Source: Undibacterium sp. 5I1
Lineage (GTDB): Bacteria; Pseudomonadota; Gammaproteobacteria; Burkholderiales; Burkholderiaceae_D
Length of the DNA stretch: 64,000 bases
Direction: 5' to 3'
Assembly: GCF_034314085.1 (NCBI RefSeq)
Contig: NZ_JAVIWI010000001.1
Location: forward strand, 2,728,001 to 2,792,000
The notes below the pieces were generated by a model. It ran no database searches. It saw nothing but the letters and a program-made list of their open reading frames with translations, and was not told the origin of the DNA. Both the position numbers and the translations under genes were made by a program. The stretch's first letter is position 1. Each line of letters starts with the position of its first letter. Shown here in pieces: positions 1 through 8,884 of the stretch.

Positions 1-372
1 TTGCTGCAAACGATTACGCAATACTTTGTGATAATCACGGCCACGCGCATAGACCGAAATCACGGCGGTATCGGCACCATGGGATTTTTCTTTGACGCGC
101 CAATCGCCGTCACCACTTTTGGGTAAATAATTCATGCGAGCAGAAATCACCCGCACCGTACCTGGCACCAGCTCAGCCGGGCGCGCGCGCTTCATGCCGT
201 GCGATGCCATATACGCCATCTGGCCGTGATAACCGGCATCGAGCCAGGCTTGCAAACCCGGCTCGGCCTGCGACAAATCAACGTCGGCGATCCCCAACTC
301 GGCAAAGCCCAGCTCTTTGCCCCAAGCTTTGATCTGATCTGCCAACGCAGACAAATCGGCTAAATCATGCAT
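1..372 (-). CDS. queG: Epoxyqueuosine reductase, N-terminal part (cut by window edge)
   Basis: The minus strand is open from an ATG at 372 to the window edge (124 codons). The protein starts MHDLADLSALADQIKAWGKE and contains GFAELGIADVDL, LDAGYHGQMAYMA and a stretch ending ISARMNYLP, which I recognise as the N-terminal region of QueG (epoxyqueuosine reductase, last step of queuosine synthesis in tRNA; cobalamin- and Fe-S-dependent in the cytoplasm). The Fe-S cluster region lies outside the window. It is divergent from tsaE, a common arrangement in Burkholderiales. Recognition is from memory of the family, but the match is strong. Confidence 0.88.
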   Translation of the reverse strand, partial: MHDLADLSALADQIKAWGKELGFAELGIADVDLSQAEPGLQAWLDAGYHGQMAYMASHGMKRARPAELVPGTVRVISARMNYLPKSGDGDWRVKEKSHGADTAVISVYARGRDYHKVLRNRLQQ

Positions 373-625
373 AAGTGAGACCCGGCGCGGTATGATGGCG
401 ACTGCACTGATGGTGACTGCGCTAATGGTAAATACAATGCGAGCCTGAGATAATGGTGGCAGGCAGCAAAGCCATCTGAATTAGAACTTACGCAAAATTG
501 TCCCAGCAAGGCATAGCAATGTCGACAGCACTCTTGCACGACTAGGAGCTGCAACGTAGCGGGAGCAGCTTTGCGTAAATCCTGTGAATTGAAAAATTGA
601 AATTTCATGTTTAGTCTTACAGCAA
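373..625. other. queG-tsaE intergenic region
   Basis: This divergent intergenic stretch must hold the promoters of queG and tsaE. Its right half is occupied by a 101-bp inverted-repeat element (483-583). I see no coding sequence; the open frame on the minus strand through here has no family resemblance. Confidence 0.5.
483..583. repeat. Family 2 MITE-like element, copy 1 (101 bp)
   Basis: The left end AGAACTTACGCAAAATTG (483-500) is an imperfect inverted repeat of the right end (566-583; reverse complement AGGATTTACGCAAAGCTG). The second copy, at 26495-26595, has the same length and shares the ends plus an internal GCTGCAACG stretch. It has no room for a transposase, so it would be a non-autonomous element. 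It lies 42 bp upstream of the tsaE start. Confidence 0.7.
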
Positions 626-1111
626 ATGTCTCATTATAAAACGACCCTCGCGGATGAAGCCGCAACACAAGCTCTGGGCAAACGTCTGGCATTGCACCTG
701 CAAGCCGGGCTGAGTATTTATTTACACGGTGATCTGGGTGCAGGTAAAACCGCCCTGACCCGCGCCATGCTGCATGCAGCAGGACATCAAGGCCATGTCA
801 AAAGTCCTACCTATAACCTGGTCGAAACTTATACCGTGCAATTGCATGGGCAAGCGGTGAATATTCTGCATTTTGATCTGTATCGGATGACTAGCCCAGA
901 AGAATTTTTAGAAGCTGGCTTCCGCGAAGAATTCAATGACAGCACAATTTGCATAGTCGAATGGCCAGAAAAAGCCGATGGCATCTTGCCACCCGCCGAT
1001 TTGAACATCTTTTTAAGCGTCGCAGGCGAGGGGCGTAAGGTAGAATTGCAAGCCTTGTCTGACAAAGGTAATGCATGTTTAGCAAAATTGAATTTCGCTC
1101 CCAATCTGTAA
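626..1111 (+). CDS. tsaE: tRNA threonylcarbamoyladenosine biosynthesis ATPase TsaE
   Basis: This 161-residue protein has a Walker A motif GDLGAGKT near residue 40, followed by SPTYNLVE, HFDLYRM and VEWPEK, the signature set of the TsaE (YjeE) family. TsaE is the ATPase of the TsaBDE complex that makes N6-threonylcarbamoyladenosine at A37 of ANN-decoding tRNAs. The length is normal for the family. Its 3' end overlaps the downstream amidase gene by 37 bp, the usual tsaE-amidase-mutL order of proteobacteria, so the two are probably co-transcribed. A small inverted-repeat element sits just upstream. Confidence 0.95.
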   Translation: MSHYKTTLADEAATQALGKRLALHLQAGLSIYLHGDLGAGKTALTRAMLHAAGHQGHVKSPTYNLVETYTVQLHGQAVNILHFDLYRMTSPEEFLEAGFREEFNDSTICIVEWPEKADGILPPADLNIFLSVAGEGRKVELQALSDKGNACLAKLNFAPNL

Positions 1112-2514
1112 GCCAAAATGATGCGCTATTAGACACAGCTGAGGGCGCAACTACTATAAGCGCAAATAAAGGCGTAAAAACCCGGCGCACCTTCCTCAAG
1201 GCGGGGAGCACACTACTCATTTCCATCGCCGTCCCCAGCCTTATCCCGAATATTGCTCAGGCAGCCCAAATTTTGGCAGTACGCGTCTGGCCTGCTGACG
1301 ACTATACCCGCGTCACGCTGGAAAATGACAGCGACTTAAAGACCAGCCATTTCATCGTCAAAAATCCAGAGCGTCTGGTCGTAGATATTGAAGGGATAGA
1401 ACTCAACCCTACCCTCAAAGAGTTAGTCGCAAAAATTCAATCTAACGACCCCTACATCAAACAAGTACGGGTAGGACAAAATCGCCCTAATGTCGTCAGG
1501 CTGGTGTTTGATCTGAAAGAAGAAGTCAATCCACAAGTATTTACGTTACAGCCCGTCGGCAATTACAAACATCGCTTAGTGTTTGATCTGTACCCATCCA
1601 ACCCACCCGATCCTATCGCGGTAATGATAGAAAAAGGCAACTGGAACACTGAACTACCAAAAGATCTGACGCCATCTAAACCCGAAAGTCCGGGATTGAA
1701 ACCTGAAATCAAGCCCGAACTAAAGTTTGGGAATAAACAAGAAAATAAAACTGATCCGGCAAACTCCGAAACAAATAAAGTACCAGAAAAAAATTCAGGT
1801 CTAACCCGTATGATCACGATCGCAATTGATCCGGGTCATGGTGGCGAGGACCCCGGTGCGATCGGGCGTGGCGGCAGTCGGGAAAAAGATGTCGTACTGT
1901 CGATTGCCAAGCGTTTAAAAGCAAAAATTGAGCAACAACCCAATATGCGCGTGATGCTGACACGCGATGCGGATTTTTTTGTGCCACTGAATATGCGGGT
2001 ACAAAAAGCCCGCGCCGTGCAGGCCGATTTATTTATGTCCGTACATGCAGATGCGTTTGTTAATTCCAGCGCGCGCGGCTCCTCCGTATTTGCGCTATCA
2101 GAAAAAGGAGCCAGCTCCACTGCGGCACGCTGGATGGCAAACAAAGAAAATTCGGCAGATCTGATTGGCGGCGTGAATATTAAAACTCATGACAGACAAC
2201 TGGCCAGCGTCTTATTGGACTTATCCACGACGGCGCAAATCAACGACAGTCTGAAGTTGGGTAAAGTCGTGCTGAATGAGATCAAAGGCATTAACGACTT
2301 ACATAAAGGCTCGGTCGAACAGGCGGGCTTTGCGGTACTCAAAGCGCCAGACATCCCCAGCATTCTGATCGAGACAGCGTTTATCTCTAATCCGGAAGAA
2401 GAAGCTAAACTGACCGATGATGCTTATCAGGATCAAATGGCAGATGCGATTGTCAAAGGGATAAAAAAGTATTTTGCCAAGAACCCGCCGCTGGCGAAGA
2501 ACAGATTGACTTAG
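1075..2514 (+). CDS. amiC: N-acetylmuramoyl-L-alanine amidase (AMIN + Amidase_3)
   Basis: This 479-residue protein hydrolyses the amide bond between MurNAc and the stem peptide in periplasmic peptidoglycan, which is needed for daughter-cell separation. A twin-arginine signal (TRRTFLKAG, residues about 36-45) is followed by a hydrophobic stretch. An AMIN domain (about 65-170), a Pro/Lys/Glu-rich linker (about 195-245) and a zinc amidase domain follow. Visible catalytic features are DPGHGGEDPGAIG, SREKD, SVHADAF and LIETAFISNPEEE. The ATG is preceded by AAAGG and overlaps tsaE. AmiC is the best match; AmiA/AmiB would be alternatives, but the Tat signal and AMIN domain favour AmiC. Confidence 0.93.
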   Translation: MFSKIEFRSQSVSQNDALLDTAEGATTISANKGVKTRRTFLKAGSTLLISIAVPSLIPNIAQAAQILAVRVWPADDYTRVTLENDSDLKTSHFIVKNPERLVVDIEGIELNPTLKELVAKIQSNDPYIKQVRVGQNRPNVVRLVFDLKEEVNPQVFTLQPVGNYKHRLVFDLYPSNPPDPIAVMIEKGNWNTELPKDLTPSKPESPGLKPEIKPELKFGNKQENKTDPANSETNKVPEKNSGLTRMITIAIDPGHGGEDPGAIGRGGSREKDVVLSIAKRLKAKIEQQPNMRVMLTRDADFFVPLNMRVQKARAVQADLFMSVHADAFVNSSARGSSVFALSEKGASSTAARWMANKENSADLIGGVNIKTHDRQLASVLLDLSTTAQINDSLKLGKVVLNEIKGINDLHKGSVEQAGFAVLKAPDIPSILIETAFISNPEEEAKLTDDAYQDQMADAIVKGIKKYFAKNPPLAKNRLT

Positions 2515-2566
2515 TATTGGATTAGTTTTAAACGTCGGACTGAATTTAAGCTAAAGAAATTTAAGC

Positions 2567-2938
2567 TTAAGAATCGTCACTAACGGCAAGGATTTCAGCG
2601 TCCGAATCACAGCCAATCCCGGATGCAATCCAGCGTCGTATTACTCGCTGGATTATTTTTTCTGTCCCAGTTTGCCAACTCAGCGGTACGCATTTTAAAA
2701 CGTATCTCAGCCAACGCAAATAATCCCTTGGCTGCACCAGCAAACCGCAGCGATAAATTTTCTCATTATCTTGCCACTGCAAAGCACGGCAAGCACCATG
2801 CCACTGCCATAAAAAAACCCTGGCCACTGGACAGGGTTCTGCTGCACAACACACACCACAACCATTACAAGCTTGACCCAGCGCCGGCTTAACCGGCGCT
2901 TGCTGCTTAAGCCAAATAGTGTGCTGCGCTTTATTCAT
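2567..2938 (-). CDS. Small Cys-rich protein, CxxCxxCC type
   Basis: This 123-residue protein has an N-terminal cluster CNGCGVCCAAEPCP (residues 24-37) and further cysteines near 50, 64 and 83. The CxxCxxCC pattern resembles the YkgJ family of presumed metal-binding proteins, but the rest is short and basic/aromatic-rich. No signal peptide or membrane segment is seen. It converges on the amidase gene and is followed on the same strand by nothing close. Similar small proteins occur next to mutL/dedA in related bacteria as far as I recall. The function is unknown; iron or zinc binding is inference. Confidence 0.75.
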   Translation of the reverse strand: MNKAQHTIWLKQQAPVKPALGQACNGCGVCCAAEPCPVARVFLWQWHGACRALQWQDNEKIYRCGLLVQPRDYLRWLRYVLKCVPLSWQTGTEKIIQRVIRRWIASGIGCDSDAEILAVSDDS

Positions 2939-2977
2939 TCACCTTAGCCGAGGTCAACTTAGCTAACCACTGAGAAA

Positions 2978-3622
2978 TTACTTTTTCAAAAATCGCTTAC
3001 CTAATTTCCAAAGAGCACCCAAAACAATAGGGAAAACAGCCGCACCAACACCGATTAATACAATCAAATTAAGGTGGTCACGGACAAAAGGAATATTCCC
3101 AAAAAAGTAACCGCTCAACACCACCGAGAACACCCAAAACAAAGCACCGATGACGTTATATATCTGAAATGTTCTGTGCGTCATGTCCGACACACCCGCC
3201 ACAAATGGCGCAAACGTACGCACTAAGGGGATAAAGCGCGCCAGCACTACTGTTTTACCGCCATGCTTTTCATAAAATTCATGCGTTTTTTTGATGGCAT
3301 TTCTATCTATCCACCGGAAATCTCGCTCTAACACTTTATGGCCGATTAAACTACCTATCCAATAATTTAATGAATTGCCACTGATCGATGCCGTGATGAG
3401 CAACACCATCAATAGCGCCAGATCCATGTCCCCGCGAGCACAGAAGGTGCCGGCAATAAACAGGAGCGAGTCGCCTGGCAAAAATGGAAAAATAACGAAG
3501 GCAGTTTCACAGAAAATAATCGCAAATAAAACCACATACACCAAGGTGCCATATTGCGCGATAAACAATCCTAATGATTTATCGACATGCAAAATCATGT
3601 CTAACAACTTTACAAAATCCAT
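2978..3622 (-). CDS. DedA family inner-membrane protein
   Basis: This 214-residue polytopic protein belongs to the DedA/SNARE-associated family, proposed undecaprenyl-phosphate or phospholipid flippases/transporters of the inner membrane. The family core is visible: FCETAFVIFPFLPGDSLLF, then GNSLNYWIGSLIGHK and VLARFIPLVRTFAPFVAGVS (the Arg-rich reentrant motif). I place the start at 3622 because GGGAGA lies just upstream of that ATG; an upstream in-frame ATG at 3649 would add nine unlikely residues. It is divergent from mutL. Confidence 0.9.
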   Translation of the reverse strand: MDFVKLLDMILHVDKSLGLFIAQYGTLVYVVLFAIIFCETAFVIFPFLPGDSLLFIAGTFCARGDMDLALLMVLLITASISGNSLNYWIGSLIGHKVLERDFRWIDRNAIKKTHEFYEKHGGKTVVLARFIPLVRTFAPFVAGVSDMTHRTFQIYNVIGALFWVFSVVLSGYFFGNIPFVRDHLNLIVLIGVGAAVFPIVLGALWKLGKRFLKK

Positions 3623-3698
3623 AAGTCTCCCGGGTAGAGGCGCAATCATACACCAACAGATCGCAGAATCTAGTACTTAGCACAGGTATAATCTGCGG

Positions 3699-5600
3699 AT
3701 GAACGCGACACCAAATATATCCCCTGCATCACCCTCACCCCGCCCTATTTTGGCGCTACCCGATCAACTGATATCGCAAATCGCTGCGGGTGAAGTTGTG
3801 GAGCGACCATCGGCTGTGGTAAAAGAATTACTAGAAAACGCTCTGGATGCTGGCTCTACCAGCATCCAGATCCGCTTAGAAGAAGGCGGCGTCAAACGGA
3901 TAGCGATTAGCGACAATGGACGCGGGATTCCCGCCGATCAATTGCCACTTGCAGTAGCACGCCATGCCACCTCAAAAATTGCCTCGTTAACCGATCTGGA
4001 GAATGTGGCAACCCTGGGGTTTCGCGGTGAGGCACTTGCCTCGATTGCCTCGGTCGCTTTGTTGACATTAACGACGCGCACAGCAGAAGCACCGCATGCC
4101 TGGCAAATTGAGAATGGCAAAATCTCACCCGCGTCTGGCGCGCAAGGGACGACTGTGGATGTGCAGGATTTGTATTACAACACGCCTGCGCGCCGCAAGT
4201 TTCTTAAATCTGAACAGACAGAATTTGGTCATTGCGCCGAGATCGTCCGCAGAATTGCGCTGGCATGTCCCGATGTGACATTTTCACTATCGCATAATGG
4301 CAAAGCCGTTGATCACTGGAACATCAGCGCGATTGATAAACGCAGTGCCCATATTCTTGGTGACGCTTTCGCCAATGCCCGACTGGCACTGGATGAGAGC
4401 GCTGGCCCTCTGCGCCTACACGGCTTTGCAGGTCTGCCGACAGCTTCCAAAGCCAGAGCTGATGCCCAATATTTTTATGTCAATGGCCGCTTTGTCCGCG
4501 ATAAATTATTAACACATGCAGTACGCGCTGCGTATCAGGATGTATTGCACGGCGACCGCTACCCGTCTTATGTATTAGCGTTAGATTTAGACCCTGCACT
4601 TGTCGATGTCAACGTACATCCATCCAAAATTGAAGTCCGCTTCCGCGATGGCCGTGCTGTACATCAGTTTGTATTCCATGCGGTTAGTCGTGCATTGGCA
4701 CAAACTTCGGCAACATCGTTTGGTACAGTGCCAGCCCCTGCCACTGCAATGGGATCAACCAATACCGGTAGCGGAAAAATCCCCTGGACGAGTGGCGAGC
4801 AAACATCATTTAGCCAACAATTTAGTCAGGAATTCAGCGCTAAGCCAAGAGAATTTAATGGCTACGCTTTTGAGTCACAAAACAATCCGCAAGGCGGCGT
4901 TGCACAGACAACGCAAAGCTATGGGGCGCTGTTTGCACGCGACCTCAATCCTATGGGCGATGCGCTCACGCAGACAAACGCTGCCAGCTTTGCGGGCAGC
5001 GAGTTACCCAATGATGAGCATCCGCTAGGCTTCGCATTAGCGCAGCTACATGGTGTTTATGTGCTGGCACAAAATAGCAAGGGTCTGGTGCTGGTGGACA
5101 TGCATGCAGCACACGAGCGAATTTTGTACGAACAACTAAAAAATGCGCTGGATGAAAACAGCATGCCAGTACAACCGCTGCTCATCCCTATTACTTTTTA
5201 TGCCGACGGGATTGAAGTCGGCACGGTGGAAGAGCATCAGGCAGTTTTACAATCACTGGGTTTTGATATCGCTGCGATCTCGCCAACCACCCTAGCCGTG
5301 CGTGCTGTGCCAGCGCTGCTCAAGAATGCTGACGCGCAATCACTGGCACGCGATGTATTACGTGAAGTCAGAGAATTTGGCGGATCACGAGTGCTAATTG
5401 ACCGTCGCAACGAATTGCTCGGCACTCTGGCCTGCCACACCGCCGTGCGCGCCAATCGTAATCTGACGGTGATGGAAATGAATGCACTGCTACGCCAGAT
5501 GGAACTCACTGAACGCGCCGATCAATGCAACCATGGTCGTCCAACCTGGGTACAGATGGGTTTGAATGACCTGGACAAAATGTTTTTGCGCGGTCAATAA
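3699..5600 (+). CDS. mutL: DNA mismatch repair protein MutL
   Basis: This 633-residue protein has an N-terminal GHKL ATPase with ELLENALDAGS, DNGRGIP and TLGFRGEAL. The middle, from about residue 340 to 440, is low in complexity. The C-terminal dimerisation region has VDMHAAHERILYEQ (about 467-480), ACHTAVRAN and CNHGRPTW. The DMHA-x2-E-x4-E pattern is the metal-binding motif of MutL proteins that carry endonuclease activity, so this MutL probably nicks DNA itself, as expected for bacteria without MutH. miaA follows 40 bp downstream on the same strand. Confidence 0.97.
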   Translation: MNATPNISPASPSPRPILALPDQLISQIAAGEVVERPSAVVKELLENALDAGSTSIQIRLEEGGVKRIAISDNGRGIPADQLPLAVARHATSKIASLTDLENVATLGFRGEALASIASVALLTLTTRTAEAPHAWQIENGKISPASGAQGTTVDVQDLYYNTPARRKFLKSEQTEFGHCAEIVRRIALACPDVTFSLSHNGKAVDHWNISAIDKRSAHILGDAFANARLALDESAGPLRLHGFAGLPTASKARADAQYFYVNGRFVRDKLLTHAVRAAYQDVLHGDRYPSYVLALDLDPALVDVNVHPSKIEVRFRDGRAVHQFVFHAVSRALAQTSATSFGTVPAPATAMGSTNTGSGKIPWTSGEQTSFSQQFSQEFSAKPREFNGYAFESQNNPQGGVAQTTQSYGALFARDLNPMGDALTQTNAASFAGSELPNDEHPLGFALAQLHGVYVLAQNSKGLVLVDMHAAHERILYEQLKNALDENSMPVQPLLIPITFYADGIEVGTVEEHQAVLQSLGFDIAAISPTTLAVRAVPALLKNADAQSLARDVLREVREFGGSRVLIDRRNELLGTLACHTAVRANRNLTVMEMNALLRQMELTERADQCNHGRPTWVQMGLNDLDKMFLRGQ

Positions 5601-5640
5601 AAAATGAACATAAGTTGAAAAATAAATTGAATAAAATAAA

Positions 5641-6579
5641 TTGAACAGCCGCCCCAAAGTCATCGCCATCATGGGTCCAACTGCGTCTGGCAAAACTGCC
5701 GCCGCGCTGGAAATCGCACGCCATATTCCATCAGAAATTATCTCCGTCGATTCCGCATTGGTATTCCGCGAAATGGATATCGGCACAGCAAAACCAAGCG
5801 CAGCAGAACTCGCCTCCGCACCGCATCACCTGATCAACATCATCGATCCCAGCGAAGCCTACTCAGTCGCCCAATTTTTAACCGACACCAAACGTTTAGT
5901 AGAAGATATCCACGCACGAGGCAAATTACCGCTGCTAGTTGGCGGCACCATGATGTACTTCAAAGCACTGGTCAACGGCCTGGATGATCTGCCCGCGGCA
6001 AACCCGGCAATCCGCGCAGAACTGGATGCCGAAGCTGCACGCGACGGCACACCAGCATTGCACACACGGCTCGCCGCACTAGACCCGATTACCGCCGCCC
6101 GATTAAAACCAAACGATACACAACGCATCCAACGCGCACTAGAAATCATCGCACTGACCGGCCAGGCAATGTCCTCATTACTAGCGCTACAACCCAAAAG
6201 CGAAATGCCATTTGACATGCTATCGCTGTCGCTAGAACCCTCCGACCGGGCCGTTTTACATCAACGTATCGCCCGACGCTTCGACATCATGCTGGAGCAA
6301 GGCTTTTTGGACGAAGTCCGCACACTACGCCAGCGCGGCGACCTCAACCCAGACATGACATCCATGCGCTGCGTAGGTTACCGCCAAGCCTGGGAACATC
6401 TGGACGGCATCATCGACTACCCAGAACTACGCGAACGCGGCATCATCGCTACCCGCCAGTTAGCCAAACGCCAGCTCACCTGGCTAAGGTCAATTCCAGA
6501 ACGCATTGTGATTGATTGTCTAGGACAAAATCCGACAGCAGCCATACTAGAGCAAGCAATTTCTTATCAAAATTCCTAA
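5641..6579 (+). CDS. miaA: tRNA dimethylallyltransferase
   Basis: This 312-residue enzyme transfers the dimethylallyl group from DMAPP to A37 of tRNAs reading UNN codons. It has the P-loop [12 protein letters not shown] at residues 12-23, [29 protein letters not shown], and a C-terminal [12 protein letters not shown]. The start is a TTG: no ATG exists upstream of the P-loop in frame. It is preceded by a short duplicated stretch (AATAAATTGAA twice). It probably shares a transcript with mutL. Confidence 0.95.
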   Translation: MNSRPKVIAIMGPTASGKTAAALEIARHIPSEIISVDSALVFREMDIGTAKPSAAELASAPHHLINIIDPSEAYSVAQFLTDTKRLVEDIHARGKLPLLVGGTMMYFKALVNGLDDLPAANPAIRAELDAEAARDGTPALHTRLAALDPITAARLKPNDTQRIQRALEIIALTGQAMSSLLALQPKSEMPFDMLSLSLEPSDRAVLHQRIARRFDIMLEQGFLDEVRTLRQRGDLNPDMTSMRCVGYRQAWEHLDGIIDYPELRERGIIATRQLAKRQLTWLRSIPERIVIDCLGQNPTAAILEQAISYQNS

Positions 6580-6596
6580 TCTAAAAAGCAAAAGAG

Positions 6597-6618
6597 CCGC
6601 AGCAACTGCGGAAAATCA
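6597..6618 (+). terminator. Stem-loop after miaA
   Basis: CCGCAG (6597-6602) and CTGCGG (6606-6611) form a tight hairpin, followed by A/T-rich sequence, 17 bp after the miaA stop. It is a plausible terminator, although the T-run is not continuous. Confidence 0.5.
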
Positions 6619-6669
6619 GATTTTAATATTGACACCCCCAAGTCGAAATGGCATAATTTCGGGCTTCTT

Positions 6670-6746
6670 GGTGATATAGCTCAGTTGGTTAGAGCACAGC
6701 ACTCATAATGCTGGGGTCGGTGGTTCAAGTCCACCTATCACCACCA
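6670..6746 (+). tRNA. tRNA-Met (CAT), elongator
   Basis: A 77-nt cloverleaf can be drawn. The acceptor GGTGATA pairs with TATCACC and is followed by A and an encoded CCA. The D arm is AGCTCAGTTGGTTAGAGC and the anticodon stem is CAGCA/TGCTG around loop CTCATAA (anticodon CAT). The T arm contains GGTTCAAGTCC. The paired first base (G1-C72) excludes the initiator tRNA. A CAT tRNA could also be tRNA-Ile2 after lysidine modification, but CACTCATAATG plus GGGGTC resembles elongator Met. Confidence 0.95.
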
Positions 6747-6778
6747 GATACACGTTCAAAGAGCTTCTTTAACGTCTT

Positions 6779-6816
6779 AAAACCCGCTTCTAGCCTTGTG
6801 CTGATGCGGGTTTTTT
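6779..6816 (+). terminator. Rho-independent terminator after tRNA-Met
   Basis: AAACCCGC (6780-6787) and GCGGGTTT (6806-6813) form a stem followed by a run of T's to 6816. It lies 33 bp after the tRNA. Confidence 0.8.
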
Positions 6817-6974
6817 GTTTTCTGAGTGTTTTTAACGTCCTTTGACATCCAATTTGGGAATTGGATGCGTCAACTATTTGTACTATTTGTCCCAAACGAA
6901 GTCGGACACGCAGAATGCCAAAAATTTCAGGCAACAGGCAGCTAATAGCACACCAGCATCGCGCATGACCAAGC

Positions 6975-7518
6975 ACGCTCTACCCAAGCAGACGACATAC
7001 TGCAACACTTGGAGCAGCAAGAGTCCGAATACAAACTCTAGGGCAGCCTGAACGAACTGATAGGCTCCGCCGACGGTAAAAAAATCCGCAACTGCGCCCA
7101 ACAAGTCAAGCTAGACGTATCGCTACGCCAACCGCCACCTCCACAAACTATCGCGCCGCTACCGTCTGCAACTGATCAACAACAAGCTTGCGCTGATGGT
7201 GATAGACCAAGACATGGGCGATGAACAACGCTGGGTCCATTTACTCTCCTGCGGCGAATCCTTGCTCGTCTCATTAGCGCTAGACCTAGCATCGTTATCC
7301 TCCAACCACGTCCGCGTCTATTCGCTATTCACAGAAGAAAGGTCTGGCAGCTTCGACGCAGCCACCCAGCCCGTAGCGATGGATATACTACATAGCCTAC
7401 AAGCCATGGGCCGCAAAGTCGGAGTAATCTCCATGTGCAGGAGATGATTGAGAAGATCGCTACGTGGATTTTGGTGCAGAGAACGGTTAGGAGTATGAAT
7501 CTGGTGAGCATTGGATAA
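6975..7518 (+). pseudogene. sbcC: Eroded 3' end of sbcC (exonuclease large subunit)
   Basis: Three reading frames read in series give the C-terminal part of SbcC. First comes HLEQQESEYKL, a TAG stop at 7039-7041, then GSLNELIGSADGKKIRN. After a frame change near 7115 comes INNKLALMVIDQDMGDEQ, SLLVSLAL and LQAMGRKVGVIS. After a second change near 7433 comes HVQEMIEKIATWILVQRTV, with a stop at 7518. The ABC signature (normally SGGE) reads SCGES. The Walker B region (normally SLFIDEGFGSLD) reads SLFTEERSGSFD. SbcC is the ATPase subunit of the SbcCD nuclease; this fragment cannot make it. No 5' part or sbcD is present. Identification is from memory of the conserved C-terminus. Confidence 0.85.
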
Positions 7519-7660
7519 TGTATTTCTTAAAAATTATTTAAATATAGTTTTGTCATGTATAGTTCTTAGCAGAAAAATTCCTATTATCTAAAAACTGAAA
7601 TGTCAGAACTTGGTGCTGTTTTCAAAAATAACTTTTAATAATTTAGAGGGTCTGAAGAAA
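7519..7660. other. AT-rich leader of the accessory genes
   Basis: This short AT-rich stretch lies between the sbcC remnant and the dGTPase-like gene and presumably carries its promoter. I cannot point to a convincing -35/-10 pair. Confidence 0.3.
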
Positions 7661-8884
7661 ATGGATGAAGACGCAAAAGAATTTGCCAAACGCAAAGAAA
7701 TCTCGACAGTAGCTCTAAATATCAGGGAACACGACGAATCCAATAATCGCACTGATAGTGAGGACCGTACAGGGTATTCAAGGGATTACGCGAGAGTTTT
7801 GTATTCATCCTCTTTCAGACGATTGCAAGGAAAAATGCAATTGTTAGGTATTGACGAAACAAGATTCAATCGTAACCGCCTTACCCATAGTTTAGAAGTA
7901 GCGCAGATTGCACGTGGATTGGCTACCTCATTGAAGTTAAGTGAAACTATAGTTTCCGAGACCTGCGCTTTAATTCACGATATTGGCAATCCACCTTTTG
8001 GTCATTCGGGGGAACGGGTTTTAAATGATTTGACACAGAGCGTTGGTGGCTATGAAGGGAACGCACAAGCGTTCAGAATTATTCGATCTTTAGAAAAAAA
8101 ACATCCAAATTGCGCTGGGCTAAATTTGACAATTCGAACGCTTTGGGGAACGGTAAAATATTTCAATTCTAGAGAACAGAACAAAAAAAAATTCCTTTAT
8201 CCCGATGACTATAGCTATTTAAGCGCGAAGTTAAATGAGTTTAGTATTAGCGACAAGAAAAGCATCGATGCCGAAATAATGGATTTGGCAGATGAAATCG
8301 CTTATGCGGCTCATGATTTAGAAGATGCATTGAGTTCAAATTTGTTAGTAATTGGAGAATTAATTCATGAATTTTCTATCGATGATGATTTCAAAGACGC
8401 ATCAGAAAAAATTAAACAAATAGTAAAAGAAGTTCAAAGAATTGCTGGTAACTCGAACCAACTGAGCACTTCGGAAGAGTACTCTATTGTCTTTAAAAAA
8501 GAACTTACTTCAAGAATTGTAAACGAGCTGATTCAAGATATTGGTTTGGTGGAAGAAGTGAATGGGAAAAGTGAACTTGGATATAAAAGTCTAGCGAAAT
8601 TAGCAAAGGGATTAAAAAAACTTGTATTCAAAGTAGTTCTCCGAAAAAGACACATTCAGGAATATGAAAGCCGTGGAGAGAAAGTAATTCGTGGTCTTTT
8701 TGAAGTGTATTCCGATGAAAAATTCAATAAAAATTTGATGTTATTGCCACCGGAATTAAGAAAATTAGACGCAAAAAAAGAAAGAATTATTTGCGACTAT
8801 ATTTCGGGAATGATGGATCCGTTTGCGGCTCAAGAATACATAAAATATTTTGGCAGATCTAAATATGAATCACTTTATATTTAA
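7661..8884 (+). CDS. dGTPase-family HD-domain dNTP triphosphohydrolase
   Basis: This 407-residue HD-superfamily hydrolase resembles dGTPase (Dgt/SAMHD1-like), which cleaves dNTPs to the nucleoside plus triphosphate. Visible signatures are SSSFRRLQGKMQ (about 48-59), NRNRLTHSLEVAQIARGLA, ALIHDIGNPPFGHSGE (the HD pair near 105) and DLADEIAYAAHDLEDAL (near 210). These supply the H...HD...D metal ligands. ATG 7661 is chosen (GAAG upstream); an earlier TTG frame at 7610 is less likely. The gene is clearly AT-richer than the chromosomal genes around it and heads the accessory segment. Some dGTPases act in phage defence by draining dNTPs; whether this one does is inference from its company. Confidence 0.88.
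   Translation: MDEDAKEFAKRKEISTVALNIREHDESNNRTDSEDRTGYSRDYARVLYSSSFRRLQGKMQLLGIDETRFNRNRLTHSLEVAQIARGLATSLKLSETIVSETCALIHDIGNPPFGHSGERVLNDLTQSVGGYEGNAQAFRIIRSLEKKHPNCAGLNLTIRTLWGTVKYFNSREQNKKKFLYPDDYSYLSAKLNEFSISDKKSIDAEIMDLADEIAYAAHDLEDALSSNLLVIGELIHEFSIDDDFKDASEKIKQIVKEVQRIAGNSNQLSTSEEYSIVFKKELTSRIVNELIQDIGLVEEVNGKSELGYKSLAKLAKGLKKLVFKVVLRKRHIQEYESRGEKVIRGLFEVYSDEKFNKNLMLLPPELRKLDAKKERIICDYISGMMDPFAAQEYIKYFGRSKYESLYI

Noticed and set aside
7196-7447. 83-codon frame that looks like a small gene
   Set aside because: It is one frame of the eroded sbcC C-terminus; the flanking frames continue the same protein.
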